Of a DNA stretch of 64,000 nucleotides, positions 46,021-55,778 are shown one piece after another. The stretch is from contig JAEUVU010000007.1 in assembly GCA_016786725.1 (NCBI GenBank), positions 124,001 to 188,000 on the forward strand. The letters run 5' to 3'. How positions within the stretch are numbered: the stretch's first letter is position 1; each line of letters starts with the position of its first letter. The position numbers were made by a program, and so were the translations under genes. The notes under the pieces were generated by a model. That model made no database searches. It was not told the origin of the DNA and worked only from the letters and a program-made list of their open reading frames with translations. This DNA is from Ferruginibacter sp. GTDB taxonomy: Bacteria; Bacteroidota; Bacteroidia; Chitinophagales; Chitinophagaceae.

Positions 46021-47108
46021 AAATTCTGCACATAGCATTCAGTGGGTTGGGCGGCCATGGCAGTGTTTTTTTTTCAATGGCTGCCGCCGATAAGGAAAGG
46101 GAACACCAGCTTGAAATTATTTTTTTTGGAAACGAAGAAGTGAACACTGAATATGTACAAAAGGCGGAGCAAAATAATATTTCCTGGCATTTCGTAAAAA
46201 AAAGGCCCGGTTTTGATTTTGCCTCTTACCGCAGCCTTGAAAAAATAATAAAACAGTCAAAACCAGATATCCTGTTTCTGCACAGTTCCTCATACATTTT
46301 GCCTGCAATAAAAGCAACACTTTTCAGTGGCAGAAAAACAAGGGTTATCGTAAGGGAGTCACATGCAAATCACCTTAAAACAAAACTGCAATGGTTTGGC
46401 CTTGGCTTTTCGCTTTTGGTTGCAGGCAAGGTTGTTTTTTTAAGTACAGAATACAGGGACTACATAAAAAAAAGGTTCTCCCTGATCTTTTCCGGCAAAC
46501 GTACTGTAGTAATTCCCAATGGGGTTAACCTGTCTGTTTACAAACCTGCAATAAAGGAAAAATCTGACTGTATTAAAATTGGTATGCAAAGCCGGCTTAC
46601 CGAAATCAAGGATCACAAAACTTTAATTGCTGCAATGGCTTTAATGATGGAGAGTAAAACTATAAAGCCGCTTAAATTATATATTGCAGGAGACGGATCG
46701 TGCAGGGCGGCGCTGCAAAAACAGGCGCTTGATTCAGGCATTGCTGATTCGGTTGTTTTTACCGGCATGTTAAAAGAAACAGAACTGCCTGCTTTCATCA
46801 ATTCGCTGGATATTTATGTGCATGCCACCCTTGGAGAAACAATGAGTACGGCAATTATGCAGGTAATGGCATGCCGGCTGCCTATCATTGCATCGGATGT
46901 GGCGGGCGTAAATAATATGATAATACATAACAAGCTTGGATTACTTGTGCCGCCAAAAAATGCAGAAGCATTAAAAGATGCGATTATGCAACTAATAAAA
47001 GATGAAGACCTGGCAATGAGACTGGCTGAAAATGCATATACATTTGCAACAGAAAACTACAGCAATAAAAAAATGCTGCAGCGCTACAATGAAGTTTTCA
47101 GGAACTGA
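46017..47108 (+). CDS. GT4-family glycosyltransferase
   Basis: A 363-residue GT-B enzyme. The acceptor domain starts KILHIAFSGLGGHGSVFFSM. The donor domain has IGMQSRLTEIKDHKTLIAAM and DIYVHATLGETMSTAIMQVMACRLPIIASDV, with the glutamates of the GT4 E-x7-E pattern. It overlaps the preceding gene by four bases. Acceptor and donor cannot be named. Confidence 0.85.
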   Translation: MKILHIAFSGLGGHGSVFFSMAAADKEREHQLEIIFFGNEEVNTEYVQKAEQNNISWHFVKKRPGFDFASYRSLEKIIKQSKPDILFLHSSSYILPAIKATLFSGRKTRVIVRESHANHLKTKLQWFGLGFSLLVAGKVVFLSTEYRDYIKKRFSLIFSGKRTVVIPNGVNLSVYKPAIKEKSDCIKIGMQSRLTEIKDHKTLIAAMALMMESKTIKPLKLYIAGDGSCRAALQKQALDSGIADSVVFTGMLKETELPAFINSLDIYVHATLGETMSTAIMQVMACRLPIIASDVAGVNNMIIHNKLGLLVPPKNAEALKDAIMQLIKDEDLAMRLAENAYTFATENYSNKKMLQRYNEVFRN

Positions 47109-47136
47109 ATTTTAAAAGGTAAACAAAATTACTACT

Positions 47137-48273
47137 GTGAGAATTTTGCATGTAATATATACACACGGTGTTGGAGGGGCTGAAAAATACCTGAAGCATT
47201 TATTACCTGGGCTGAAAGCTTATGGTATTGACTGCGACCTGATGGTGATCTGTACGCCAAAAACAGAGATCACCTTTGCTGATTATTGTAAAAAAGTAAA
47301 TGCACTGGGTATTAAAACAACTTTGCTGGTTGCAGAAAAATATGGCATTTTAAACACAGCAAAAAAGGTAAACAGGTATTTAAAGGAGCAACAGATAAAT
47401 ATTGTACATACGCATCTTTTTCATGCAGACCTGATGGCGGCGGTTTTAAAAACTTTTTTTAATAAAAAAACCCGCATCATTTCAACAAAGCATGGTTACC
47501 AGGAAAAAGTGCTGCAGCAGTACGATCCGGTTAACTTTAAAAAGCCCGGTGACTTATATTATTATATTACCAGGTTCCTCCTGCGGAAAATTGATGTGAA
47601 TATTGCCGTATCCAAAGCCATGGCCGACCTTTACTTTAACCTTGGCATCAGCAAAACACAGTTTCCTTATATCCATCACGGCATTACATTTCCTGAATTT
47701 GATAAACCGGTTAACGGTGGGATATACCGCCAGGGAAACCCGCAACTGATAACCGTAGGCAGAATTGAAACCATTAAAGGCCACCATTTTTTGATTGATG
47801 CCATGCCTGCTGTATTAAAGGTTTTTCCTGAGGCCAGGTTACTGGTACTTGGCGAAGGCAATGAAAAAGCAAGCTGCCAGGAGCAGGTAGCAAAAGCAGG
47901 CCTGCAAAACCACGTGATATTTATGGGCTTTGTGCAGCAGCCTTACCAGTACATTAATAGTTCTGATATTGTTATTCAACCCTCTTTTTTTGAATCCTTT
48001 GGCCTTGTTTTTATTGAAGGGCTTGCTTTAAAAACCCCGATCATTGCTTTTGACGTGCCAGCCGGTAATGAAATACTGGAGCATGATAAAACTGCATTGC
48101 TGGTGCCTAAAGGCGATACCGGTGCATTGGCAGAAAAAATTATTTACCTGCTAAAGAATCCCGAAGTTGCAAAACAGATAGCAGACAATGCCTACGAAAA
48201 ATATAAAAATGATTTTACTACCGAAGCTATGGTGAAGAAAATGGCCGCCTGGTATAAAAGCCTTTCTTTATAA
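47137..48273 (+). CDS. GT4-family glycosyltransferase
   Basis: Start is GTG 47137 (MRILHVIYTHGVGG). The 378-residue product has the glycine-rich YTHGVGGAEKYLKHLLPGL, VHTHLFHADLMAA, ITVGRIETIKGHHFLIDAMP and the donor site SDIVIQPSFFESFGLVFIEGLALKTPIIAFDVPAG. It is a canonical retaining transferase. Its last bases overlap the end of the convergent methyltransferase gene by 6 bases. Confidence 0.88.
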   Translation: MRILHVIYTHGVGGAEKYLKHLLPGLKAYGIDCDLMVICTPKTEITFADYCKKVNALGIKTTLLVAEKYGILNTAKKVNRYLKEQQINIVHTHLFHADLMAAVLKTFFNKKTRIISTKHGYQEKVLQQYDPVNFKKPGDLYYYITRFLLRKIDVNIAVSKAMADLYFNLGISKTQFPYIHHGITFPEFDKPVNGGIYRQGNPQLITVGRIETIKGHHFLIDAMPAVLKVFPEARLLVLGEGNEKASCQEQVAKAGLQNHVIFMGFVQQPYQYINSSDIVIQPSFFESFGLVFIEGLALKTPIIAFDVPAGNEILEHDKTALLVPKGDTGALAEKIIYLLKNPEVAKQIADNAYEKYKNDFTTEAMVKKMAAWYKSLSL

Positions 48274-49173
48274 TTTTTTGCCTACTGCATGCCAGAAGGC
48301 GGATTTTTCTCCAAACCTGATGTCGCCTAACCCGGCCTCCTTCATCATGGCTTCCACCTCATGCCTTAAAAAACGCTGCTCCAGTTTGGTGCCAAACCTG
48401 TCAAGGCAATCATTGCGAAGGTTATAAAAAGGCTTATTGTAGTAGGGTTCCAGGGGAATTTTTTTTGCAAGGCCGTGTAATTTCATTTTGTGCAGCAGCC
48501 CTGCAAATCTTGACAAGGGCCAGTAAATTAAAACAGCCAGCGTATCGCAGGTGATTCTTTTTAAACCCTGCGGCATCCGTGATATGATTTTGCGCAAAGC
48601 ATCTGAAAGGTAAAAAACAGATTTGAAAATTACCCCGCGGTTATCAAAACGGTAATAGAGGTACACATAAAAATGCCCGCCTTTCTTTATTTTTTTTACG
48701 CAGCTGATCAGCGCTTTTTTAGTGTCGGGTATATGATGCAGTACGCCGATGCTCATGCCAAAATCAAAAGTTTCATCATCCCAGGGAATGGTATCAACAC
48801 TGGCTTTGGTGATGCGTACATTGTTTTTTTGCCCCAGCATTTTATCGGCAACAAAAACAGCTTCGCTGGGGTCAATGGCTTCAATAAAAGCGGCTTTATC
48901 AACAAAGTAGTCGGTCCACCGGCCGCTTCCGCAGCCAATGTCAATCATGTAAGTGTTTTTGTTTACAATGGTTTCATCTATAATGTCAAAATACTCTTTG
49001 CGTAATTCCCTTACGCTTTCATCGGTGTGAATGGCAAATTTTTTCCATTCCTCGCCAAAATCTGTTACCACAGCGGTATCAATATTTTCATCACCGTCAA
49101 GCGTTGTAAAAACCTCAATCGGCTTGTTGGCAGCCTGTATGGTTTGCAGCGAAGGTTTATTATATGGTTTCAT
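48268..49173 (-). CDS. SAM-dependent methyltransferase
   Basis: ATG 49173 (MKPYNKPSL) is chosen because GTG 49218 would overlap the upstream formyltransferase gene. The 301-residue class I methyltransferase has motif I YMIDIGCGSGRWTDYF, EAIDPSEAVFVAD, and FDFGMSIGVLHHIPDTKKAL. It follows the formyltransferase gene on the minus strand, the last of four genes in this reversed block. Confidence 0.82.
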   Translation of the reverse strand: MKPYNKPSLQTIQAANKPIEVFTTLDGDENIDTAVVTDFGEEWKKFAIHTDESVRELRKEYFDIIDETIVNKNTYMIDIGCGSGRWTDYFVDKAAFIEAIDPSEAVFVADKMLGQKNNVRITKASVDTIPWDDETFDFGMSIGVLHHIPDTKKALISCVKKIKKGGHFYVYLYYRFDNRGVIFKSVFYLSDALRKIISRMPQGLKRITCDTLAVLIYWPLSRFAGLLHKMKLHGLAKKIPLEPYYNKPFYNLRNDCLDRFGTKLEQRFLRHEVEAMMKEAGLGDIRFGEKSAFWHAVGKKL

Positions 49174-49187
49174 CTTTCTGTAAAATT

Positions 49188-49946
49188 TTATCTGGCGCCA
49201 CCGGTTATATATTGCCACAACGTAGGCTGGTAATACATTTTTCCTTTTTCGGTATTTTTTGTTGTTTTATAATTGCCCGAAATTATATTGGGCAACACTT
49301 CCTTTAAGGCCTCAATGCCGATTGCAGCCTGCAATACCGGGTAGGTTGCAAAATTATCGGCTTTATCCGGTTTGGTGAAAACCTGCTTAATTACAGCGCC
49401 GGTATCAATACCTGCATCTATCAAATGAATGGTGGCGCCAAAATTCTCAACATCATTATTGCGCAGTGCCCAGTACCCGCCGTGGCTTCCACGGTAATAC
49501 GGCGTAATGCCCACATGCATATTTACAAAAACTGCATTGGTACCCTGTAAAATTTTCTTGCTGATTATACGGGTTCCGTTTACGATAACAATGTCTGGTT
49601 TTAATTCATTTATTGCCTTCAAACAGTCAGCATCATTTACGGTTGGTACATCATACCTTATACCTGCTTTAAAAGAACTGCCGTTTAAACTGTATTGACT
49701 TATCAGCGACTCCTTACGTTTTCTGGCTTTTATCTTTAATAAAGGAACAATACATAACGAAAACATAACCTGGCCCGCTACTGCCGGCAGCCCGGCCCTT
49801 TTGATTCTCCGCAACGCCAGTTCTTTTTTGCTTACGGACTGCTCAATAATCACTGCATCAAATCCAAAGTTTTCCTGCAAGGCGTTATACACCCACCGTG
49901 ACGATTCGCAATCGGAAGCCAGTAAAATGATTTTTTTTTGTTGCAT
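49188..49946 (-). CDS. Formyltransferase family protein (sugar N-formyltransferase-like)
   Basis: ATG 49946 is preferred; ATG 49961 would add five residues. The 252-residue protein contains the formyltransferase catalytic region: VNMHVGITPYYRGSHGGYWAL, with the conserved Asn-His pair, and ATIHLIDAGIDTGAVI with the catalytic Asp. These enzymes move a formyl group from N10-formyl-tetrahydrofolate. In polysaccharide loci they formylate 4-amino sugars such as dTDP-Qui4N, which the VioA-like enzyme here could make. The N-terminal 100 residues are atypical, so the substrate is uncertain. Confidence 0.75.
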   Translation of the reverse strand: MQQKKIILLASDCESSRWVYNALQENFGFDAVIIEQSVSKKELALRRIKRAGLPAVAGQVMFSLCIVPLLKIKARKRKESLISQYSLNGSSFKAGIRYDVPTVNDADCLKAINELKPDIVIVNGTRIISKKILQGTNAVFVNMHVGITPYYRGSHGGYWALRNNDVENFGATIHLIDAGIDTGAVIKQVFTKPDKADNFATYPVLQAAIGIEALKEVLPNIISGNYKTTKNTEKGKMYYQPTLWQYITGGAR

Positions 49947-49983
49947 GTGGAGCCGGTGCATTAAAACTTAAAAAAGCAGCATT

Positions 49984-50961
49984 TTAAAAACCTGCGGCTT
50001 CTTTCATTGTAAGATTGGCGAAACCATATTTTGTACGCAGGTGCTGGTAGTGCTTCAACAGCACAGACAGATTTTCCATATTCTCTTTGATATTAACTCC
50101 AAAGTTATGGGGATGCCACCATAAATGATATAGTTCCCTGTTTTTTGCAGCATAGGTCATTTCATTCATGATCCTTTTCAGCTTCAGTTTTTCGAGCCAG
50201 GCAAGGTTTTTATTATATGGTTTTAAAAAACGGCTGGCAGGGATATTAACCGGAAGCGCCTGCCTGCTGTTGATAGAAAAGGTATTGTTTCCGGAAACAG
50301 GCAAGTAAGTATCCAGTAAGCGGCACAACCTGATGAAAGGGACTTCGGCAGAAAATTTACGGGGCTTATATATCCATGACTCTGGATTGCCACGATAAAC
50401 TTTAATGCCGTTATCTTTTAAAACCTGTAAATATGTTTCGTTGATCTGGTTGCGGGGAAAAACCAGGCTACAGATATGTATGTTTTCGGCGGCCGCTATT
50501 TTCACAGCAGCTTTAATATCGGCATCAAATTCATCGGCAGATTGTCCTTCTTCCAGACAAAAATAATGGCTGAATGTATGTGTGGAAATTTCATGAGGGC
50601 TTTTTTTGATCAATTCAAAAAGGGAATATCCAAAATGATACGGATCGTCCTGTTCATCATTGCCAATAGCAGTAAATTCTTTCAGGTAAACATTATAAGC
50701 CTGGTTATGGTACCTTGGTTTTTTATCTGGTATATAATTGGCCAGCGCCTTCTTGTCTTTTGCAAATAAAATGCCAACCGTTGCAAAGGTTGCTTTTATA
50801 TCATAAGCTTCAAATGTGTGCAATAAGGCCGGTATTACCTGTTGCACACCAATTATATGATCACCGTATTTTTCTTTGGTTGTAACATCCCACACCCCCC
50901 ACAATAACTCAAAGTCAAGCGAAATAACAAACACACCCTTATCAGTACCATGGTTGTTCAT
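49984..50961 (-). CDS. Polysaccharide deacetylase family protein (CE4)
   Basis: A 325-residue protein with NodB-homology motifs: FVISLDFELLWG (the catalytic Asp and metal-site Asp region), HEISTHTFSHYF (metal-binding histidines), and a later LYHLWWHPHNFG. No signal peptide is visible, so it probably acts on a cytoplasmic lipid-linked or nucleotide sugar. It is transcribed with the formyltransferase gene. Confidence 0.8.
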   Translation of the reverse strand: MNNHGTDKGVFVISLDFELLWGVWDVTTKEKYGDHIIGVQQVIPALLHTFEAYDIKATFATVGILFAKDKKALANYIPDKKPRYHNQAYNVYLKEFTAIGNDEQDDPYHFGYSLFELIKKSPHEISTHTFSHYFCLEEGQSADEFDADIKAAVKIAAAENIHICSLVFPRNQINETYLQVLKDNGIKVYRGNPESWIYKPRKFSAEVPFIRLCRLLDTYLPVSGNNTFSINSRQALPVNIPASRFLKPYNKNLAWLEKLKLKRIMNEMTYAAKNRELYHLWWHPHNFGVNIKENMENLSVLLKHYQHLRTKYGFANLTMKEAAGF

Positions 50962-51067
50962 GAAGAATAAATAAATTTAACAGCGGCAAAATTAACTGAT
51001 TTACCCCATACACCTTAAACGTGCTTTAAAAGACAATGCCTGTAATTGATAGCAGAAGCCGGGGAGG

Positions 51068-52402
51068 TTAAACCTTCTGTCTTTTTTCAACGGCAATAGT
51101 GTATAAACTTACCAATGTAAAAAAATAAAAAGGCAGAAGTATGATTTTGTACCGGGCCATGGTTCCAAAATTGTAAGTGGTAAACCCTATGATTAGTGCA
51201 AAGAAAAGAGCGATAATAAAGGAAACAAGCAAAAACGGGCTACTGAATATTTCTTTAAAAAACCCGATGAACTTAAGTTTTACAAGTATAAATACAGTGC
51301 ACAAAAACATAAGTAAAGCCTCAAAAGAGCTTAAGAGGATAAATATTTTCCGGCTTTCCCAAATGAAGGGCCTGAACAGGCAATTAAAAATGGCAACCGG
51401 GCTTTGGGTGATCATGCCGCCCAGCGATACATCAATTTCCCGGAAATTAAGATTGCCCCGGCTCCGTTCATCCGTATCCTGCACTGCTATGTAATTACGC
51501 TGAAATGATTCTACCTGTAACATAGATTCCTCTGCTAAAAGCTGCAGCTGATCTGTAAAATTGGTAACAAATATAATTACAACCACACCACAGAGAAATG
51601 CTATAATGATAAAGCTCCTTATTACCAGGTTCTTAAAAGGAGTTACAAATTTGTAAAAAATAAATACTGCCAGGCCTGTAGTGAGCACTATAAGAATATA
51701 ACTTTTTATAACACTCAGGGCATACACCATTAATATAGTTGCCACTATCGCAGTAATGGAAAATTCTTTTTTTACAAAAAGCTTATGAATGAAATACACA
51801 ATAAACCCTACGCACCCTATACATAACGAATCCTTAATGAGGCCGCTGCCCCAAAACCATACAGAGGGCATGTACAAAACTGTCCATGCCAGCAGGTTAT
51901 CATTTTTGCCTTTGTTAATGTCTTTAAAAACCAGGAACAGCCGCCATAAACCTGCAAAAGAAAAAAATCCGAAAAAAAGCCCGATGATCAGGTATTTGTT
52001 AAAAGTTATGGCTGCAAGCAATGCAGATATCTTCATGATGCTTACATTGGATTCAACGCCAAAATAGCCGGAAACACTTAAGTCATTTACTTCAGAATCA
52101 AACCATGCCTTGATTTCGAGGGCAGGCTTAAAGAAATATTTGATGTTGCTGCTGTCCTGCAATATCTGGGAAGTAAAAAAATTGCCGCCATAGTAAAACG
52201 TAAAAGAATCGCCATAGCCATAATAATACTGCACCATCATGGCATAGGCAACAGAACCAAACATATGCAGGTAAAAAGACGTGAAGTAATATTTTCTTAA
52301 CTGAGGGTCGGTATATTTTATGGAGCGGCTCTTAATTATTAAATAAAATACATAGAGGTAAACCGGCAGTAAGAGGTAATCAAAAATGGTTATGTACTGC
52401 AT
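51068..52402 (-). CDS. Wzy-like polysaccharide polymerase
   Basis: A 444-residue protein with about 11-12 predicted membrane helices and one larger hydrophilic loop near 300-345 (LLAEESMLQVESFQRNYIAVQDTDERSRGNLNFRE, in pieces). Sequence is otherwise unconserved, as is usual for Wzy. In a locus with Wzx it is the best candidate for the periplasmic polymerase of undecaprenyl-linked repeats. Position and topology are the main evidence. Confidence 0.6.
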   Translation of the reverse strand: MQYITIFDYLLLPVYLYVFYLIIKSRSIKYTDPQLRKYYFTSFYLHMFGSVAYAMMVQYYYGYGDSFTFYYGGNFFTSQILQDSSNIKYFFKPALEIKAWFDSEVNDLSVSGYFGVESNVSIMKISALLAAITFNKYLIIGLFFGFFSFAGLWRLFLVFKDINKGKNDNLLAWTVLYMPSVWFWGSGLIKDSLCIGCVGFIVYFIHKLFVKKEFSITAIVATILMVYALSVIKSYILIVLTTGLAVFIFYKFVTPFKNLVIRSFIIIAFLCGVVVIIFVTNFTDQLQLLAEESMLQVESFQRNYIAVQDTDERSRGNLNFREIDVSLGGMITQSPVAIFNCLFRPFIWESRKIFILLSSFEALLMFLCTVFILVKLKFIGFFKEIFSSPFLLVSFIIALFFALIIGFTTYNFGTMARYKIILLPFYFFTLVSLYTIAVEKRQKV

Positions 52403-52570
52403 TGGTGGTTTTAATATTTATCCAGGTAAAACGGGTTCAGCAAAATTATTGTGCAATATACTTATTGTTTTAAGCCGAAGTTGCATAGCCGGGTTTTCAA
52501 GCCCTGCCCCTGCAAACAAAAACAGAATATAGTACATTGGAATTTCGATTATCATTATTTTTACAGCTAT

Positions 52571-53530
52571 ATGGGTACTATTTTAGTTACAGGCTGTGCA
52601 GGTTTTATCGGAAGCCATGTTTGTACATTGCTGCTTGAAAAAGGGTTTAGTGTTATTGGCATTGATAATTTCGACCCCTTTTACAACCGGTCTGTAAAAG
52701 AAATGAATCTTTCTAAATTCAAAGATCATTCCTCATTCAGCTTTTACGAAATTGATATCACAGAAGGGTTGGATGCTGTTACCGAAAAAAATATTGATGC
52801 AGTGATACACCTGGCTGCTAAAGCCGGCGTAAGGCCGTCTATTGAAGATCCGGAGGGTTATATCAAGGTAAATATTAATGGCACACAAAAAGTGCATGAG
52901 TTTATGCAGGCCAGGCAAATTCGTAAGCTTGTTTTTGCATCTTCCTCATCCGTTTATGGCAACAATAAAAAAATGCCGTTTAGCGAAAGTGATAATGTTG
53001 ATAATCCCATATCGCCTTATGCTTATACCAAAAAAGCCGGTGAGCAAATGAATTACACGCTGCATCACTTGTATAATACTGATGTGATAAACCTGCGTTT
53101 TTTTACTGTATATGGCCCTGGTCAGCGGCCCGATCTTGCCATTCATAAATTTGTAAAAGCAATAGCCAACAACCAGGCACTGGTTTTATTTGGCGATGGT
53201 GCAACTGCAAGAGATTACACTTATGTTGATGATACGGTTTCGGGAATTTACAATGCTTTGCAATACTGTTTAAACAACAAGGGATTATATGAAACCATTA
53301 ACCTGGGTAATAACAAGCCGGTTAAACTGAACGAGCTGGTAGATATTATTTATGCCGAAATGGGCAAAGAGAAGCAAGTTGTATATGAGGCCATGCAACC
53401 CGGCGATGTTGACATTACTTATGCTGATATTTCCAAAGCTGGTAATTTGCTCAATTACAAGCCGGGAACAGATATGAAGACCGGTATAAAAAAGTTTATT
53501 GATTGGTATAAGAGCCTGGCAGAAGAATGA
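52571..53530 (+). CDS. NAD-dependent UDP-glucuronate/UDP-sugar 4-epimerase-like protein
   Basis: ATG 52571 (MGTILVTGCAGFIG) is chosen at the start of the Rossmann fold; the frame extends upstream without a good start. The 319-residue extended SDR has FASSSSVYGNNKKMPFSE, Y150 and K154 in the YAYTK motif, RFFTVYGPGQRPDLAIHKF and the RDYTYVDDTVSGI block. This pattern is found in UDP-glucuronate 4-epimerases (CapI/LspL). It is divergent from the wzy-like gene. Confidence 0.82.
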   Translation: MGTILVTGCAGFIGSHVCTLLLEKGFSVIGIDNFDPFYNRSVKEMNLSKFKDHSSFSFYEIDITEGLDAVTEKNIDAVIHLAAKAGVRPSIEDPEGYIKVNINGTQKVHEFMQARQIRKLVFASSSSVYGNNKKMPFSESDNVDNPISPYAYTKKAGEQMNYTLHHLYNTDVINLRFFTVYGPGQRPDLAIHKFVKAIANNQALVLFGDGATARDYTYVDDTVSGIYNALQYCLNNKGLYETINLGNNKPVKLNELVDIIYAEMGKEKQVVYEAMQPGDVDITYADISKAGNLLNYKPGTDMKTGIKKFIDWYKSLAEE

Positions 53531-53609
53531 GGCAATATTAAGCAGCACAATACGTTTTAAACCTGCTTTTTGCGAAGAAATTTCATCAGAAAGCTGACAA
53601 TATCCAAAC

Positions 53610-54587
53610 ATGAATCAAAACATTAACCTGCGTAACCCCTTTACGCAAACCCCCTTGCAGGAGCAGGCCGAAGGCCTTACCGAAAACGGAACCGTTGTTT
53701 TCCCTTACAAAAACGGAGCTTACCGCCTTGTTGAAGATGACAACTATACCCAGAATTTTGGCTACCAATGGAACAAATTTGCTGAAACACAAATTGACCA
53801 GGCTCAAAAAAATCAGCAACTTAGTTTAAGGCGTGTTTTTGCCGTTACCGGTTGGGATAAACAAGACCTGCAGGATAAAAATATACTGGAAGTAGGCAGT
53901 GGCGCCGGGCGTTTTTCGCAGGTGATACTCGATCATACCAAAGCAACTTTGTATAGTGTTGATTACAGCAATGCGGTGGAAGCTAATTTTAAAAACAATG
54001 GGCACCATAACGGCCGGTTTCATTTATACCAGGCCAGTGTGTATGACATGCCTTTTGAAAAAGGCCAGTTTGACAAGGTTTTTTGTTTTGGGGTGATACA
54101 ACATACACCTGATGTGCAAAAAACAGTTCAGTCGCTTATAAGCATGGCAAAACCCGGGGCCGAAGTGATTGTTGATTTTTATTGTGTGAATGGTTGGTGG
54201 ACGAAAGTGCAGGCCAAATATATCTTCAGGCCGATAACAAAAAAATGGAGCAACGAAAAACTGTTGAAAAAAATTGAAAAGAATGTTGACTGGATGATAT
54301 CAGCAACAACATTTTTCAATAAGATCGGTATCGGTAGGTTTGTAAACCGCTTTATTCCTATCTGCGATATTAAAGGCACTTTACCGCAAGGCATCAGCAA
54401 AAAAGAACTGAGGGAATGGTGCATCCTGGATACATTCGATATGTTTAGTCCTGAATATGATCAGCCACAAAAAGTAAGTACTGTTAAAAGATGGTTTGAG
54501 GAGAATGGAATGGAAAAGGTTTGGGGCGGCACTATTAAATTTGATAATAGCACAGCCTATGTTGTAAAAGGCATTAAGAAATCATAG
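53610..54587 (+). CDS. SAM-dependent methyltransferase
   Basis: A 325-residue protein. A short N-terminal region (GTVVFPYKNGAYRLVEDDNYTQNFGYQW) precedes a class I methyltransferase domain with NILEVGSGAGRFSQVIL, YSVDYSNAVEANF, and KVFCFGVIQHTPDVQKTV. The N-terminal part resembles the Trm112-like leader found on glycan-associated methyltransferases. The target is unknown. Confidence 0.8.
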   Translation: MNQNINLRNPFTQTPLQEQAEGLTENGTVVFPYKNGAYRLVEDDNYTQNFGYQWNKFAETQIDQAQKNQQLSLRRVFAVTGWDKQDLQDKNILEVGSGAGRFSQVILDHTKATLYSVDYSNAVEANFKNNGHHNGRFHLYQASVYDMPFEKGQFDKVFCFGVIQHTPDVQKTVQSLISMAKPGAEVIVDFYCVNGWWTKVQAKYIFRPITKKWSNEKLLKKIEKNVDWMISATTFFNKIGIGRFVNRFIPICDIKGTLPQGISKKELREWCILDTFDMFSPEYDQPQKVSTVKRWFEENGMEKVWGGTIKFDNSTAYVVKGIKKS

Positions 54588-54590
54588 AAA

Positions 54591-54639
54591 CTTCCGTGTA
54601 TTCCGTGCCTCTGTGGCAATGCAATTCACAAGGTGAATT
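54591..54639. repeat. CGTGT-type repeat arm and hairpin
   Basis: CTTCCGTGTATTCCGTGCCT continues to CTGTGGCAA at 54611-54619 and resembles one arm of the repeat at 62821-62895. It is followed by a hairpin, AATTCAC (54623-54629) with GTGAATT (54633-54639). It lies between the methyltransferase and glycosyltransferase genes. Confidence 0.4.
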
Positions 54640-54656
54640 AGAAATCTGGGTTCAGC

Positions 54657-55739
54657 ATGCAAAAAAAACTCCTTCATTTTATTTTTAACCTTAGCCGTGG
54701 TGGTGCCGAAACCATGATGGTGAGGGTGATAAAAGAACTGCCGGAGTATGAGCATGTGGTGGTTACACTTTTTCCCGGTAATAATTTTGGCGAAGAACTG
54801 CAGTGCAAAAAATGGATCTGCCTCAACATCAATTCGCTGATAGCTTTACCGCTAGCCTTTTTCAAATTTAAAAAACTGGTTAAGGCAGAAAAACCTGATA
54901 TCATTCATACGCATTTATTCTGGCCCACATTCATCGCCAGGTTTGCAGTGCCGAAGAAAATTCCACTCATTACAACCATTCATGCTTTTATTGCCACTTC
55001 CGGCGAATACAAGCATTGGTACATTCGTTTTTTAGATAAACTCTCTTACAAATTCCGCAATAGCATCATCATTGTTGTCGCCAAAGGTGCTTTGGAAGAA
55101 TATTTTTCTTTCCTGAATCTAAAGCCATATAAAGCTTATGCCTTATACACTTTTGTAGATGTGGAGCGATTTAATATTGACAAAACTCCTGTCGCAAATA
55201 ATAATGACGTTTTTAGACTTGTCGCAGTTGGCGCTTTGCGTTTGCAAAAAAATTATCCTTACCTCATCAATGCAATGGCATTGGTAAAAGATAAGAACAT
55301 TGAACTGGATATTTACGGAACAGGAAACCTGCAGGAGGAACTGCAACAACAGATCAATGCAACCGGCGCAAAGGTCTTTTTAAAAGGACAGGTAACAAAT
55401 ATTGAAGAAGTCATTCCGCAATACGATCTGTTTGTAATGTCATCCACTTACGAAGGTTTTTCCTTAGGGGTGCTGGAAGCCATGGCCATGCAGATGCCGC
55501 TGCTGCTGAGCGATATTATTTCTTTTAAAGAGCAGTGTGAAGACAAGGCCTGGTATTTTTCGTTGGATAATCCTCAGGGTGCTGCAGCGCAAATAGAATA
55601 TTTAAGCAAAGCCGATAAAAGCATCTTACTTGAAAAAGCAGAAGCAGGACGACAGCGGGCGATTAATAATTTCACCCTGCCGCATCATATTGCCGGCCTG
55701 CGAAAAATTTATGATGAAGCTTTAAGCAATAAAAATTAA
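54657..55739 (+). CDS. GT4-family glycosyltransferase
   Basis: A 360-residue GT-B enzyme with FNLSRGGAETMMVRVI, IIHTHLFWPTFIARF, and the donor site YDLFVMSSTYEGFSLGVLEAMAMQMPLLLSD. It belongs to the retaining GT4 group. It begins the second part of the locus, 39 bases before the asparagine-synthase-like gene. Confidence 0.85.
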   Translation: MQKKLLHFIFNLSRGGAETMMVRVIKELPEYEHVVVTLFPGNNFGEELQCKKWICLNINSLIALPLAFFKFKKLVKAEKPDIIHTHLFWPTFIARFAVPKKIPLITTIHAFIATSGEYKHWYIRFLDKLSYKFRNSIIIVVAKGALEEYFSFLNLKPYKAYALYTFVDVERFNIDKTPVANNNDVFRLVAVGALRLQKNYPYLINAMALVKDKNIELDIYGTGNLQEELQQQINATGAKVFLKGQVTNIEEVIPQYDLFVMSSTYEGFSLGVLEAMAMQMPLLLSDIISFKEQCEDKAWYFSLDNPQGAAAQIEYLSKADKSILLEKAEAGRQRAINNFTLPHHIAGLRKIYDEALSNKN

Positions 55740-55778
55740 CTGTACAAGTGCCTTAACTTTACCAATAAATTAAAAACC

